Shown here: positions 16,333 through 24,765 of the stretch, one piece after another
How the letters are laid out: every line of letters begins with the position of its first letter
Position numbering within the stretch: the stretch's first letter is position 1
Assembly (NCBI GenBank): GCA_903845195.1
Contig: CAIMWO010000067.1
Coordinates: forward strand, 1 to 57,668
Direction of reading: 5' to 3'
DNA length: 57,668 nt
Origin: an uncultured Phycisphaerales bacterium
GTDB taxonomy: Bacteria > Planctomycetota > Phycisphaerae > WQYP01
The notes under the pieces: model-generated
The model's database searches: none
What the model saw: only the letters and a program-made list of their open reading frames with translations
Told to the model about the DNA's origin: nothing
Program-made: the position numbers and the translations under genes

Positions 16333-17250
16333 TCATTCCGCCATCGCCTTAGTGAGTTGTGCAAGGTTTTCCCGCATCAGCTTCACGTACGTATCCTGAA
16401 TGTCATCATACGTCTCCAGCGGCTGGAGCGTTCCCAGTTTCACGTGCGTGGCCTGTATCACCACATCGGCCTGCTTGGCGTCGAAAGCGGTTTCGCTGAA
16501 GACCACGGGCACGTTGTCGGCCTTGATGATTTCGATGACCTTCTGAATCTGCGCGACATTCATCCCGCCTGTGCCGACTTCCTGAATCGCCGCCACCTGC
16601 TTAAGCCCGTAACGCCGCGCCAGGTAAGCATAGGCGGAATGGAACCCGACGAAGGATTTGTGTTTGAACCCGGCAGTGGCCGCGGCAAACTCGCCATCAA
16701 GTGTGTTCAGGTCGGCCCGATAAGCCGCCGCCCGCTGCGTGTAGGCATCCTTATGCGCAGGATCGATCTGAATCAGCGCATCCCGAATTTCATCGGCAGC
16801 TTTCATCTGGTTCTGCGGGTCCAGCCACACGTGAGGGTTGCCCGCTCCCTCCAGTTCTTCCCTGGATTGCCCGGGGAGGGCAATTTCTTCCGTCTTGATT
16901 GCCTCTAGGCCAGCGCCCACATCCAGCACCCTGGCCGTCTGGTTATCCGCGCGCAATTTGTCGATCCAGACATCCAGCCCCAAGCCGGCCTTGACGATGA
17001 GCTGCGCGCCATCGACGGTGATTTTATCCCTGGGCGTGGGAGAAAATTCGTGGGGACTTGTGCCCTGGGGCAGGAGGATCACGGCGTTGATATCCTCGCC
17101 GCCGATGGAGCGCAGGGCATCGAAATAGGCAAAGATGGTCGCCACAGCAGTGGGCTTGCCGGCAGATTGCACGCCGGAGCCGCCACTGCAGGCGATCATC
17201 GTGACCAGCATCGCCAGAACACTTAATCCGCCCAGAAACTTCCACAACAT
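16333..17250 (-). CDS. znuA: Zinc/manganese ABC transporter substrate-binding lipoprotein
   Basis: A 305-residue cluster A-I binding protein that captures metal outside the membrane and delivers it to ZnuB. The N-terminus is a lipoprotein signal with a lipobox ending at Cys21 (VTMIAC). Metal ligands are His67 (GTSPHEFSP), His140 (NPHVWLDP) and His204 (GFHSAYAYL), with an acidic ligand in the C-terminal lobe (VVFSETAFD). The His-rich loop usual in zinc-specific ZnuA proteins is missing; instead the His-rich segments occur on ZnuB and ZnuC. It is first in the operon, with a GAGG ribosome-binding site and a palindrome over its promoter. Confidence 0.92.
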   Translation of the reverse strand: MLWKFLGGLSVLAMLVTMIACSGGSGVQSAGKPTAVATIFAYFDALRSIGGEDINAVILLPQGTSPHEFSPTPRDKITVDGAQLIVKAGLGLDVWIDKLRADNQTARVLDVGAGLEAIKTEEIALPGQSREELEGAGNPHVWLDPQNQMKAADEIRDALIQIDPAHKDAYTQRAAAYRADLNTLDGEFAAATAGFKHKSFVGFHSAYAYLARRYGLKQVAAIQEVGTGGMNVAQIQKVIEIIKADNVPVVFSETAFDAKQADVVIQATHVKLGTLQPLETYDDIQDTYVKLMRENLAQLTKAMAE

Positions 17251-17279
17251 GAGAACCTCAATTCCACGATTCCACCGTT

Positions 17280-17321
17280 AGTCTATCACTTCTTCGGCCA
17301 TTTATGCAAGCGACTTGCATA
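17280..17321 (-). promoter_or_regulatory. znuABC promoter with overlapping palindromic operator candidate
   Basis: On the minus strand TTGCAT (17304-17309), an 18-nt spacer and TAGACT (17280-17285, with TG one base upstream, an extended -10) form a promoter. The -35 is inside a perfect palindrome, TATGCAAG-CGA-CTTGCATA (17303-17321), placed where a repressor would block RNA polymerase. A metalloregulator of the Fur/Zur or MntR/DtxR type is the obvious candidate, but the sequence is not a box I recognise. Confidence 0.6.
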
Positions 17322-17407
17322 TCCTACTTACGTGCAAATCGGGAAAAGGTTCGCGCGGAATTTTCCCCCCCATCGCTCCGGCTTCTGACTTCTGCGGAAC
17401 CGCCCGC

Positions 17408-17413
17408 TACAAT
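17408..17413 (+). promoter_or_regulatory. -10 box TACAAT of the peroxiredoxin gene
   Basis: CCGC-TACAAT lies 39 nt before the ATG at 17453. The same CCGC-TACAAT context occurs in front of thrC. No clear -35 hexamer is seen. Confidence 0.4.
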
Positions 17414-17452
17414 TCCCCCGTGGGAAAACTTTCACGCTTACAGGAGCCGCAA

Positions 17453-17905
17453 ATGCCAATCGTCGTCGGACAGGATGCCCCCGATTTCGAGCTCGACAAT
17501 CAGGACAAAGTCAAAATCAAACTCTCCTCGCTCCGCGGCAAGAAAGTCGTGCTGGCGTTCTATCCGCTGGATTTCTCGCCGGTCTGCTCCAATGAACACA
17601 AGTGTTTCATGCACGATCTGCCGCAATTCGCCGCCAAAGACGCAGTCATCCTCGGCATCTCCATCGATTCGGTCTGGTGCCACAAGGCTTTCCGCGAAGC
17701 CCGCGGCATCACGTATGACCTGCTCGCCGACATCCACCGCAAAGTGGTCCAGCAATATGACCTGTTCCTGCCCGAAGGAAACATCGGCCGCCGGGCCACG
17801 GTGATCGTCGACCGCAACGGCAAGGTGGCGTACTTCAAGGAACAACCGATGAAGCAGGAACGCGACGACGCCGAAATTCTCGCCGCCCTGGAAAAAATCG
17901 CGTAG
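17453..17905 (+). CDS. Peroxiredoxin (AhpC/TSA family)
   Basis: A 150-residue thiol peroxidase that reduces hydrogen peroxide and organic hydroperoxides in the cytosol. The peroxidatic Cys45 lies in YPLDFSPVC, a slight variant of the P-x-x-x-T/S-x-x-C motif. Cys51 (SNEHKC) is a candidate resolving residue in the same helix, as in BCP-type enzymes, though spaced one residue further. The rest (VILGISIDSVWCHKAFRE, VIVDRNGKVAYF) fits the AhpE/BCP group. The start is ATG 17453 with CAGGAG 6 nt upstream; the frame opens earlier but those residues are not part of the fold. It is divergent from znuABC. Confidence 0.92.
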   Translation: MPIVVGQDAPDFELDNQDKVKIKLSSLRGKKVVLAFYPLDFSPVCSNEHKCFMHDLPQFAAKDAVILGISIDSVWCHKAFREARGITYDLLADIHRKVVQQYDLFLPEGNIGRRATVIVDRNGKVAYFKEQPMKQERDDAEILAALEKIA

Positions 17906-17999
17906 CGACTGTCCGCCAATTCCGCCATGCACTCATCCCCGAAGTGCCGCGCTATGATCATGATGGAACTTCGACCTGGTATTCCCGGGGAGGTGCCTC

Positions 18000-20954
18000 A
18001 TGCCCTGGCAATGGCGATCCAACGGCAACCACGGCGCGACGGCCGAGCCGCCAACCGGTCCGGCCGCCCTCACCATGCCACGCGATATCGAATCGCGAAC
18101 GCAGATCCTCGGCCGCCATTTACTCACCGCAGCCGCCAGCCATAGCCAGGCAGTTCTTTCCCGCAAATTCTGGTCGGATGCCCTCCTCACCTGGGCGATG
18201 AAGGATCCGCATTTCAAGACGGAGCTTTTCCGTTTCATCGATGTTTTTCCGGTCTTGAAAACGCCCGATGCGATTCTGGCACACCTGCATGATTACCTGG
18301 TACAGCCGCATGTGACGCTGCCGACGGGTCTGGGCGTGGCCCTGAAAGCCGGCGAGCTGGCCCGGGGTACGCTCGCCCGCAGCGTGTCCAAACAGATCGA
18401 AAACATGGCCGGCAATTTCATCGCCGGCGCCGATATCGCATCCGCCAGTACCGTGCTGCGCACGCTATGGGACCGGCATATCGCCTTCTCCGTCGATCTG
18501 CTCGGCGAAGCCTGCGTTTCCGACCGGGAGGCAGCCATCTACCGGCATCGCTACGGCGAGTTGCTTGGCGCCTTGACCGAACTCGTGATTGATTGGCCGC
18601 ACTCCGAGCAACTCGAGGAAGATCACCTCGGCCCGATTCCGCGCGCCAACATCTCGCTCAAGATCAGCGCCATCGACGCCAGCATCCGCGTTGCCGACAC
18701 CGATGCGACCGTCGAACGCATGTTTCATCATCTCCACCCGCTGCTCGAACGAGCACGCGATCTCAACGTGTTCATCAACTTCGACATGGAGCAGCATGAC
18801 CTCAAAGACCTGACCATCCGCCTCTTCAAACGCTGTTGCGAGGCGATCGACTTCCCCGCGGGCATCGCGCTGCAGGCCTATCTCACGTCCGGCGAGGCCG
18901 ATGCAGAATCCCTTATTCAATGGGCGCGCCGCACCGGACGCATCATCACCGTGCGCCTCATCAAAGGCGCCTACTGGGATTACGAAACCATTCACGCTCA
19001 ACTGAATAACTGGCCATCGCCCGTTTGGCGGCACAAACGCGAAACGGATGCATGTTTCGAGCGCATGACGCGGCTGCTGATCGACGCAATGCCGCAACAC
19101 GCCACGACCGGTGGAATCAAATTGGCCGTCGGGTCGCACAATGCCCGCTCGATCGCCCATGCGATGGCCTGCCTGGAAGCCCACGGATTGCCCAAAAATG
19201 CCCTCGAATTCCAAATGCTTCACGGCATGGCAGAGGAACTGAAACCCGCAATCATCGCCGAAGGCTACCGGCTGCGCCAGTACGTTCCGATCGGACAAAT
19301 GATTCCCGGCATGGCGTATCTGGTGCGCCGGCTGCTGGAAAACACCTCAAATGAATCGTGGCTCCGTGCCGGATTCATCGACCGTGCCGACCCCGATCAC
19401 CTGCTCGCCGCGCCGGATGCTCATGGTGACGTTCTGGCCGCCGAGCCCGCGTCCATCCGGTCTGAAACCGAAACCGCACCCTTCACCAATGAACCGCCGC
19501 GCGATTTTTCCGCCCCCAGAACGCGCGAAGAATTCAGCCGGGCAATTGCCTCCGCAACGCTCCCATCGTTGCCGGTCACTGCTTCCGAGGCCATGCTCGA
19601 TCTTGCACTGACGCAAGCCCTGACCGCGTTCTGCACCTGGCGCGACCGTCCGCCACAGGAGCGAAGCCACCTGATCCTCCGCGCTGCCGAAAGGCTGCGA
19701 ACGCGGCGCGACGAACTCTCGGGCATCATCATCCGCGAGTCCGGCAAGACGTGGTCCGAAGCCGATGCAGATGTCTGCGAAGCCATTGATTTCTGCGAGT
19801 TCTACGCCCGCGAGTCGCTGGCCCTGGCGACGCCCCAGCGTCTGAATCATTTCGGCGGAGAACTCAACGAGCAATGGCACGACCCCCGCGGCGTGGCGGC
19901 CATCATCAGCCCGTGGAATTTCCCCCTCTCGATCGCCACGGGCATGACCGTCGCCGCACTGGTGACCGGCAACACGGCCATCCTCAAACCCGCCGAACAA
20001 GCGACCACCATCGCCTCGGTGCTGTGTGAAATCCTGTGGGAATCCGGCATTCCGCGCGAGGTACTGCATTCCCTTCCCGGTCCCGGAGAAACCATCGGCG
20101 CCGCCCTCGTTCGTGATCCGCGCGTCGCCCTCATCGCCTTCACCGGCTCCAAAGCCGTCGGCCTCGACATCGTGCAGGCAGCCGCCAATACCACCGTCAC
20201 GCAACCGTTCGTCAAACACGTTGTCTGCGAAATGGGCGGCAAAAATGCCATCATCATCGACGCCTCGGCCGACATGGATGAAGCGGTCCTTGGCGTGCGG
20301 CAGTCCGCGTTCGGCTATGCCGGCCAGAAATGCTCCGCCTGCTCTCGCGTCATCGTGCTCGAAGGCGTTCACGATCTGTTTCTCTCGCGCCTGATCGAAT
20401 CGACACGCTCGCTGCGAATTGGCGATCCGCTCGATCCTGCCACGGACATCGGCCCGGTCATCGACGCAACTGCCGACGACAAAATCCGCCGCTACATCGA
20501 TCTCGGTCGCACCGAAGCCACCCTCGCCTACGCTTCCGCAGCAACCGGCACAATTCACGGCAAGCCGCTCATCGGGCCGCACATCTTCACCAACGTCCCC
20601 CCTACCGCGGCCATCGCCAACGAAGAAATCTTCGGACCGGTCCTTGCGGTGATCCGAGCCGCCACGTTCGAGCAGGCCCTCGGCATCGCCACCAGTTCCA
20701 CCTATCGTCTCACCGGCGGCGTCTATTCGCGGACACCCTCGCACCTCGCCCGCGCCCGCCGCGAATTCCGCGTCGGCAATCTTTACCTCAACCGCCCCAT
20801 CACCGGAGCCCTCGTCGGCCGGCAACCCTTCGGCGGCTTCGGCCTCTCCGGCCTGGGCTCCAAAGCCGGCGGTTGCGAGTACCTCCTGCAATTCACCCTC
20901 CCCCGCGTCTGCACCGAAAACACCCTCCGCCGCGGCTTCGCCCCGGGAGAATGA
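18000..20954 (+). CDS. putA: Bifunctional proline dehydrogenase / glutamate-semialdehyde dehydrogenase
   Basis: A 984-residue PutA that oxidises proline to glutamate in two steps: a FAD proline dehydrogenase (TIM barrel, about residues 40-470) and an NAD-dependent aldehyde dehydrogenase (about 530-975). PRODH motifs include ISLKISAID, VFINFDMEQHDLKD, VRLIKGAYWD and LEFQMLHGMAEE with YVPIGQMIPGMAYLVRRLLEN. ALDH motifs include IISPWNFPLSI, AFTGSKAVG, general base Glu744 (VVCEMGGKN) and catalytic Cys778 (GYAGQKCSACSR). There is no N-terminal ribbon-helix-helix domain, so it is not an autorepressor as in E. coli. GGGGAGG sits just upstream of ATG 18000. Bifunctional PutA occurs scattered outside Proteobacteria. 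Confidence 0.95.
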   Translation: MPWQWRSNGNHGATAEPPTGPAALTMPRDIESRTQILGRHLLTAAASHSQAVLSRKFWSDALLTWAMKDPHFKTELFRFIDVFPVLKTPDAILAHLHDYLVQPHVTLPTGLGVALKAGELARGTLARSVSKQIENMAGNFIAGADIASASTVLRTLWDRHIAFSVDLLGEACVSDREAAIYRHRYGELLGALTELVIDWPHSEQLEEDHLGPIPRANISLKISAIDASIRVADTDATVERMFHHLHPLLERARDLNVFINFDMEQHDLKDLTIRLFKRCCEAIDFPAGIALQAYLTSGEADAESLIQWARRTGRIITVRLIKGAYWDYETIHAQLNNWPSPVWRHKRETDACFERMTRLLIDAMPQHATTGGIKLAVGSHNARSIAHAMACLEAHGLPKNALEFQMLHGMAEELKPAIIAEGYRLRQYVPIGQMIPGMAYLVRRLLENTSNESWLRAGFIDRADPDHLLAAPDAHGDVLAAEPASIRSETETAPFTNEPPRDFSAPRTREEFSRAIASATLPSLPVTASEAMLDLALTQALTAFCTWRDRPPQERSHLILRAAERLRTRRDELSGIIIRESGKTWSEADADVCEAIDFCEFYARESLALATPQRLNHFGGELNEQWHDPRGVAAIISPWNFPLSIATGMTVAALVTGNTAILKPAEQATTIASVLCEILWESGIPREVLHSLPGPGETIGAALVRDPRVALIAFTGSKAVGLDIVQAAANTTVTQPFVKHVVCEMGGKNAIIIDASADMDEAVLGVRQSAFGYAGQKCSACSRVIVLEGVHDLFLSRLIESTRSLRIGDPLDPATDIGPVIDATADDKIRRYIDLGRTEATLAYASAATGTIHGKPLIGPHIFTNVPPTAAIANEEIFGPVLAVIRAATFEQALGIATSSTYRLTGGVYSRTPSHLARARREFRVGNLYLNRPITGALVGRQPFGGFGLSGLGSKAGGCEYLLQFTLPRVCTENTLRRGFAPGE

Positions 20955-20980
20955 CAACGCCAATCGGTTAGCCATACCAA

Positions 20981-21015
20981 CCATTACCCCTCCCCGCCCG
21001 TCTCCCGTAAAATCC
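20981..21015 (+). promoter_or_regulatory. Repeated promoter block, copy 1 (upstream of GH36 gene)
   Basis: A 35-nt sequence ending in CTCCCG-TAAAAT-CC matches 23426-23460 at 32 of 35 positions. TAAAAT at 21008-21013 reads as a -10 box 40 nt before the GTG of the alpha-galactosidase gene. The upstream half is a pyrimidine-rich CCATTACC..CCGCCC stretch. Confidence 0.6.
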
Positions 21016-21053
21016 CTGTTCCATTTCAACCTTGCGTCAATATCGGGGCTCAT

Positions 21054-23375
21054 GTGAGCAGCAGTTCACTCCAAGATCGCACAAGTGATGTAGGCTTCTC
21101 CATCAGCTCGACCGCATTACGGGTTCACGCCTCAGGCGTAATTTTCGAAGCCGTATTCCCGGGCGCGCAACTTTGCCCGCAAGAAGGTTCCACCCCCATC
21201 GTGCTCCTGCCCACAGGCCAACCGCTAATTTCCACCAGCATCCGTACACTCTTCGCAGGCTCCGGCAAGCAGACATCCTTTCGCTGGCGCACCGATACCG
21301 GCATCGCGATCGACTGGCGCATCACACTCCATGACCGCTTACCCGTCGCGCTCGTGAGCGCCTCGCTCGGCAATCTCACCGGCCAGGCGATTCGCCTGAA
21401 ATCGATCGGCCTGCTCACCGCCCCGCGTCTGGCATGCGCCGGCCACCCCTCCCAGTGGCACCTCTCCACACTGGGCGATACCGCCCGGGCCGGCAATCTT
21501 GCGGAAACCCTGCCCAGCCTTAACCAACAAACAATCGAGCGCTGGGAAGGCTACAAAATGCCCATCCCCTTCGAACTCCCTACCGACGAATTCCACACCG
21601 ACGGCACCTGGCGCTGCTTCCGTGACTTTCTCACCCTCTACTCGGATGCCGGCAAACGCGGCCTCACCATCGCAGCCGTCGGCGACCCCGTAAGCTTCGT
21701 CGACCTCCGCTGCAAATGCGATCCTGGCACTCTTCGCCTCGAAGCCTCTGCGGAAATGAACGACATCCTCATCCCGCCGGGGCAATGGCGCGACGCCCAA
21801 GAAATCGCCATCTTCGCCATGCCCTATGCCGAGGCCCTCGACCTGACGATGCGTTGGCTCGCCTCAACCCACGGATCACGCACCGCAAAACAGCCGCCCG
21901 TCGGCTGGTGCAGTTGGTACAGCAAATACGACAAGATCACCGCCGAGGATGTCCTTCTCGTCGCCGACGCCGCCGCAAAGGAACGCGTGCGAATCCCGCT
22001 CGACTGCATTCAAATCGATGACGGCTTCCAGAAAACTGTCGGCGACTGGTCCCTCAAAGACACCTTCTCCTGCGGCTGGAAACCTATCATCGAACGAATC
22101 AAAGCCGCAGGCTCCACCCCCGGCATCTGGCTGGCTCCGCTGGCCGTCCACGAATCCACGGACATCTTCAAATCCCATCCCGATTGGTTTCAACGCGACG
22201 CCAAAGGCGAATTCGCAGGCGAAGCCGGAAACTGGGGCCCCCGCGCCCGCTGGCTCGACCCCACCCAGCCCGCCGCCCGCCAGTTCCTCCGCCAACTCAT
22301 CCGGTCCTGCCGCGCCGAAGGGTTCGAATACTTCAAAATCGATTTCAACACCCTCTCCGACAATGCCCGCTTCCACGACAACTCGCTCACCCGGCTGCAA
22401 GCCTACCGCTCGCTCTACGCCCTGTACCGCGAAGAAATCGGCGAAGCCGGCTACCTGCTCTCCTGCTCCGGATTCACCCGTGGCACCATCGGCTTCGCCG
22501 ACGGCTCACGCATCGGTCCCGACTCCAACGCCATGTGGTACGCGCCGCATCCCTGCTGCCTCGCCGCATGCTTCAAAGCCGTCGGTTCAACCAGCTTTTC
22601 CAACCGCATCCTCTACACCAACGACCCCGACGTCACCTATCTCGGCACCACTTGGGCCCTCACCATCGACGAATGGCGATCCTGGCACAGCTACGTCGGC
22701 ATCCTCGGCGGACTCACCATGATCTCCGACCTCATCGACAAAAGCCCCGCCGCAGAACGTCTCCGCGCGTTTGAGATACTCACCCCGCCAGCACCAGAAC
22801 CCGGCCGTTCCCTCCGCGGCGGGATCGATCCGGAACACTGCGAACTCGGCTTCGTCGCACGCCGTCCGTGGGGCACCTCGGCAACTCTGACCGCATACAA
22901 CCCCACCGCACTACCCCGCGATTGGGCGTTGGACCTCTGCCTGCTCCCGGGCCTGCCGACAGAAGGCCCCTTCTTCGCATGGTCGTTCTGGGATGAAACC
23001 TGCTGGAAGTTTGATGGCCCCGCCCTGCACGTCCACGCCATGCCCACGCACGGCTGCTCGGTCCTGCGGATTTCGCCCGTACCTCCCGGGAACGAACCGG
23101 TCTTCATCGGCTCGACGCTCCACATCTCCTGCGGAGCCGCCGAACTGGCCGACTTCCGGTCCACCGAGGGACTTGTTGAACTCGTCCTCTCCGATGCCGG
23201 AGCCCGGGAAGGCGCCATTTTCATCGCCTATCAAGGAACCCTCGCCTTGCAGAGCCTCACAGGCATGGAACTCGATGCTCTGCAGCAAACATCCCCAGGC
23301 ATCTGGCGGCTCGCGATCAAGAACCGTCAAAGAAAGCACGCACAGATCATCAAGCTCTCTTCCCGCCACTCGTGA
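21054..23375 (+). CDS. Alpha-galactosidase, glycoside hydrolase family 36 type
   Basis: A 773-residue enzyme predicted to remove alpha-linked galactose from oligosaccharides. After an N-terminal beta-sandwich (about 1-270), the TIM barrel begins at PVGWCSWYSKYDKITAEDVL and includes DCIQIDDGFQ, PGIWLAPLAVHESTDIF and HPDWF. The nucleophile is Asp430 (YFKIDFN) and the acid/base Asp490 (RIGPDSNAMW), both in the positions typical of clan GH-D. A C-terminal all-beta domain follows (about 610-773). No signal peptide is present, so it is probably cytosolic. Translation starts at GTG 21054. It shares a duplicated promoter block with the HAD phosphatase gene that follows, suggesting joint control. Related raffinose-type or N-acetylgalactosaminidase activity cannot be excluded. 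Confidence 0.88.
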   Translation: MSSSSLQDRTSDVGFSISSTALRVHASGVIFEAVFPGAQLCPQEGSTPIVLLPTGQPLISTSIRTLFAGSGKQTSFRWRTDTGIAIDWRITLHDRLPVALVSASLGNLTGQAIRLKSIGLLTAPRLACAGHPSQWHLSTLGDTARAGNLAETLPSLNQQTIERWEGYKMPIPFELPTDEFHTDGTWRCFRDFLTLYSDAGKRGLTIAAVGDPVSFVDLRCKCDPGTLRLEASAEMNDILIPPGQWRDAQEIAIFAMPYAEALDLTMRWLASTHGSRTAKQPPVGWCSWYSKYDKITAEDVLLVADAAAKERVRIPLDCIQIDDGFQKTVGDWSLKDTFSCGWKPIIERIKAAGSTPGIWLAPLAVHESTDIFKSHPDWFQRDAKGEFAGEAGNWGPRARWLDPTQPAARQFLRQLIRSCRAEGFEYFKIDFNTLSDNARFHDNSLTRLQAYRSLYALYREEIGEAGYLLSCSGFTRGTIGFADGSRIGPDSNAMWYAPHPCCLAACFKAVGSTSFSNRILYTNDPDVTYLGTTWALTIDEWRSWHSYVGILGGLTMISDLIDKSPAAERLRAFEILTPPAPEPGRSLRGGIDPEHCELGFVARRPWGTSATLTAYNPTALPRDWALDLCLLPGLPTEGPFFAWSFWDETCWKFDGPALHVHAMPTHGCSVLRISPVPPGNEPVFIGSTLHISCGAAELADFRSTEGLVELVLSDAGAREGAIFIAYQGTLALQSLTGMELDALQQTSPGIWRLAIKNRQRKHAQIIKLSSRHS

Positions 23376-23386
23376 TCGTACGACCC

Positions 23387-23418
23387 ACTTAACGACTCAA
23401 TGACTAAACGACCTGACC
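23387..23418. repeat. Octamer-period tract (four units)
   Basis: ACTTAACG ACTCAATG ACTAAACG ACCTGACC lie in tandem in the gap between the GH36 and HAD genes, just before the second promoter block. Confidence 0.75.
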
Positions 23419-23425
23419 AGCCAGC

Positions 23426-23460
23426 CCATTACCACTCTCCGCCCATCTCCCGTAAAATCC
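23426..23460 (+). promoter_or_regulatory. Repeated promoter block, copy 2 (upstream of HAD gene)
   Basis: Second copy of the 35-nt block seen at 20981-21015 (three mismatches). Its TAAAAT (23453-23458) lies 39 nt before the ATG at 23498, nearly the same spacing as in copy 1. Confidence 0.6.
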
Positions 23461-23497
23461 ATCCTTCGTATCACGCGTCTCGAACCTAGGAATCCTC

Positions 23498-24211
23498 ATG
23501 CCCTCCGGCTGCGTCATCTTCGATTTCGACGGCGTCATCGCCGACACCGAGCGCCTCCACCTCGCCGTATACAATCGCACTCTCGCGCTTCACGCCTCCA
23601 TCATCGGCGGCCCGCTCGAAATCGCCGCGCAAGACTATTTCTCCCGCTACATCGTCTACAGCGATCATGAGGGCCTGTTCCACATGCTCCGCGATGCCGG
23701 CCGCCCGCACGATCAGCCGCTCATTCAAAAACTCGCCGACGCCAAGCACCATCTTTTTGAAGAACAGCTCACGGAATTCGCCGATCCGCTTCCCGGCGTG
23801 CGTGAAACGCTCGATTTTCTCGAAGCCCAGCGCGTCCCGCGTGCCATCTGCTCCGGCGCCCGCCGCGCGGAGATCGCGCAGCTTCTTCATGCCTTCAAAC
23901 TCCAACACCACTTCGACGTGCTGGTCGCCATCGAAGACGTCCGCCACGGCAAGCCGCACCCCGAAGGCTATCTCAAAGCGTTCGATCGTCTGAACCTGGA
24001 GTTCGATGCGGAACTGAAGATGGACCAGTCGCTGGTCATCGAAGATTCCGCCGGCGGAATGGCCGCCGGCCGCGCCGCCGGCTTACGCGTCCTCGGCGTC
24101 GCCACCAGCCTGCCCCTCGAAGAAGTCCGCCGCCATGCCACCTTCGCCGTCGAAAATCTCGCCCACCTCCCCCACTCCCAACTCGCCCAGTGGCTCGGGC
24201 TTACCATTTGA
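23498..24211 (+). CDS. HAD-superfamily phosphatase (beta-phosphoglucomutase/CbbY-like)
   Basis: A 237-residue cytosolic hydrolase. The nucleophile and acid Asp9/Asp11 are in VIFDFDGVIADTE, motif II in AICSGARR, and motif III/IV in HGKPHPEGYLKAF and SLVIEDSAGGMAAGRAAGLRVLGVATS. The helical cap after the first motif is of the C1 type found in beta-phosphoglucomutases and sugar phosphatases. Substrate is not determined; a sugar phosphate is likely. AGGAA precedes the ATG. The shared promoter block links it to the GH36 alpha-galactosidase, so handling of a galactose-derived phosphate is a reasonable but unproven idea. Confidence 0.88.
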   Translation: MPSGCVIFDFDGVIADTERLHLAVYNRTLALHASIIGGPLEIAAQDYFSRYIVYSDHEGLFHMLRDAGRPHDQPLIQKLADAKHHLFEEQLTEFADPLPGVRETLDFLEAQRVPRAICSGARRAEIAQLLHAFKLQHHFDVLVAIEDVRHGKPHPEGYLKAFDRLNLEFDAELKMDQSLVIEDSAGGMAAGRAAGLRVLGVATSLPLEEVRRHATFAVENLAHLPHSQLAQWLGLTI

Positions 24212-24237
24212 ACGGGTCGTCTCCGCGACGCTATACT
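24208..24237 (+). promoter_or_regulatory. Promoter of the hicBA operon
   Basis: TTGAAC (24208-24213, overlapping the HAD stop codon), 18-nt spacer, TATACT (24232-24237). Transcription would start near 24244, leaving a short leader with GAGGTG before hicB. Confidence 0.6.
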
Positions 24238-24261
24238 GCATCAGCTATCCGAGGTGAGTCT

Positions 24262-24465
24262 ATGAAAATAAAAGCGGTGATCCATAAGGCCCAAGAAGGC
24301 GGCTACTGGGCCGAAGTGCCCGCCATTCCAGGCTGCGCCACGCAGGGAGAAACCCTGCAGGAACTTCGCAAGAATCTGAAAGATGCGATTCTCGGCTGTC
24401 TCTCGGTTGGTGCTCCCCGTTCCAAAAATGGCAAGGGACCGCGTGTGATGGAGATCGCGGTGTGA
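24262..24465 (+). CDS. hicB: HicB-family antitoxin (short form)
   Basis: A 67-residue antitoxin that would bind and neutralise HicA. The sequence MKIKAVIHKAQEGGYWAEVPAIPGCATQGETLQELRKNLKDAI is the degenerate RNase-H-like HicB fold; the catalytic residues are not needed in this family. It stops soon after this domain, so the C-terminal DNA-binding module of longer HicB proteins is absent and autoregulation by this protein alone is doubtful. GAGGTG lies 6 nt before ATG 24262. The stop codon overlaps the hicA start (GTGA), indicating translational coupling. Antitoxin comes first, the reverse of E. coli hicAB. Confidence 0.9.
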   Translation: MKIKAVIHKAQEGGYWAEVPAIPGCATQGETLQELRKNLKDAILGCLSVGAPRSKNGKGPRVMEIAV

Positions 24466-24668
24466 AGGCTATTTCCGGCAAGGAACTCTGCAAAATCGTT
24501 CAACACCGCGGCTGGCAACTGTTGCGAGTGACGGGTAGCCATCACATCTACGGCAAGCCCGGTTCGATTGTCCGCCTCTCCATCCCCGTTCACGCCAACA
24601 AACCACTGAAATCAGGATTGCTCAATCATCTCCTAAAATCCGCAAAGATCGATCGCGACGCTATATAA
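24462..24668 (+). CDS. hicA: HicA-family toxin (mRNA interferase)
   Basis: A 68-residue double-stranded-RNA-binding-fold ribonuclease that cleaves mRNA independently of the ribosome when free of HicB. The conserved core is present: SGKELCKIVQHRGWQLLRVTGSHHIY, with the active-site His in GSHH (residues 25-28), then PVHANKPLKSGLLNHLLKSAKI. It begins at GTG, overlapping the hicB stop by 4 nt. The frame is complete, so the toxin is probably active. Type II toxin-antitoxin pairs of this kind are frequent in accessory chromosomal positions. Confidence 0.92.
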   Translation: MKAISGKELCKIVQHRGWQLLRVTGSHHIYGKPGSIVRLSIPVHANKPLKSGLLNHLLKSAKIDRDAI

Positions 24669-24765
24669 CGCGCGACGCGGGATTTGGTCCTTTCTCCCAA
24701 GAATCATTGAACCTTTCGCATTGGCTCCGCACTTAACTTTCAACACGCTCTTACTGGAGGACCCC

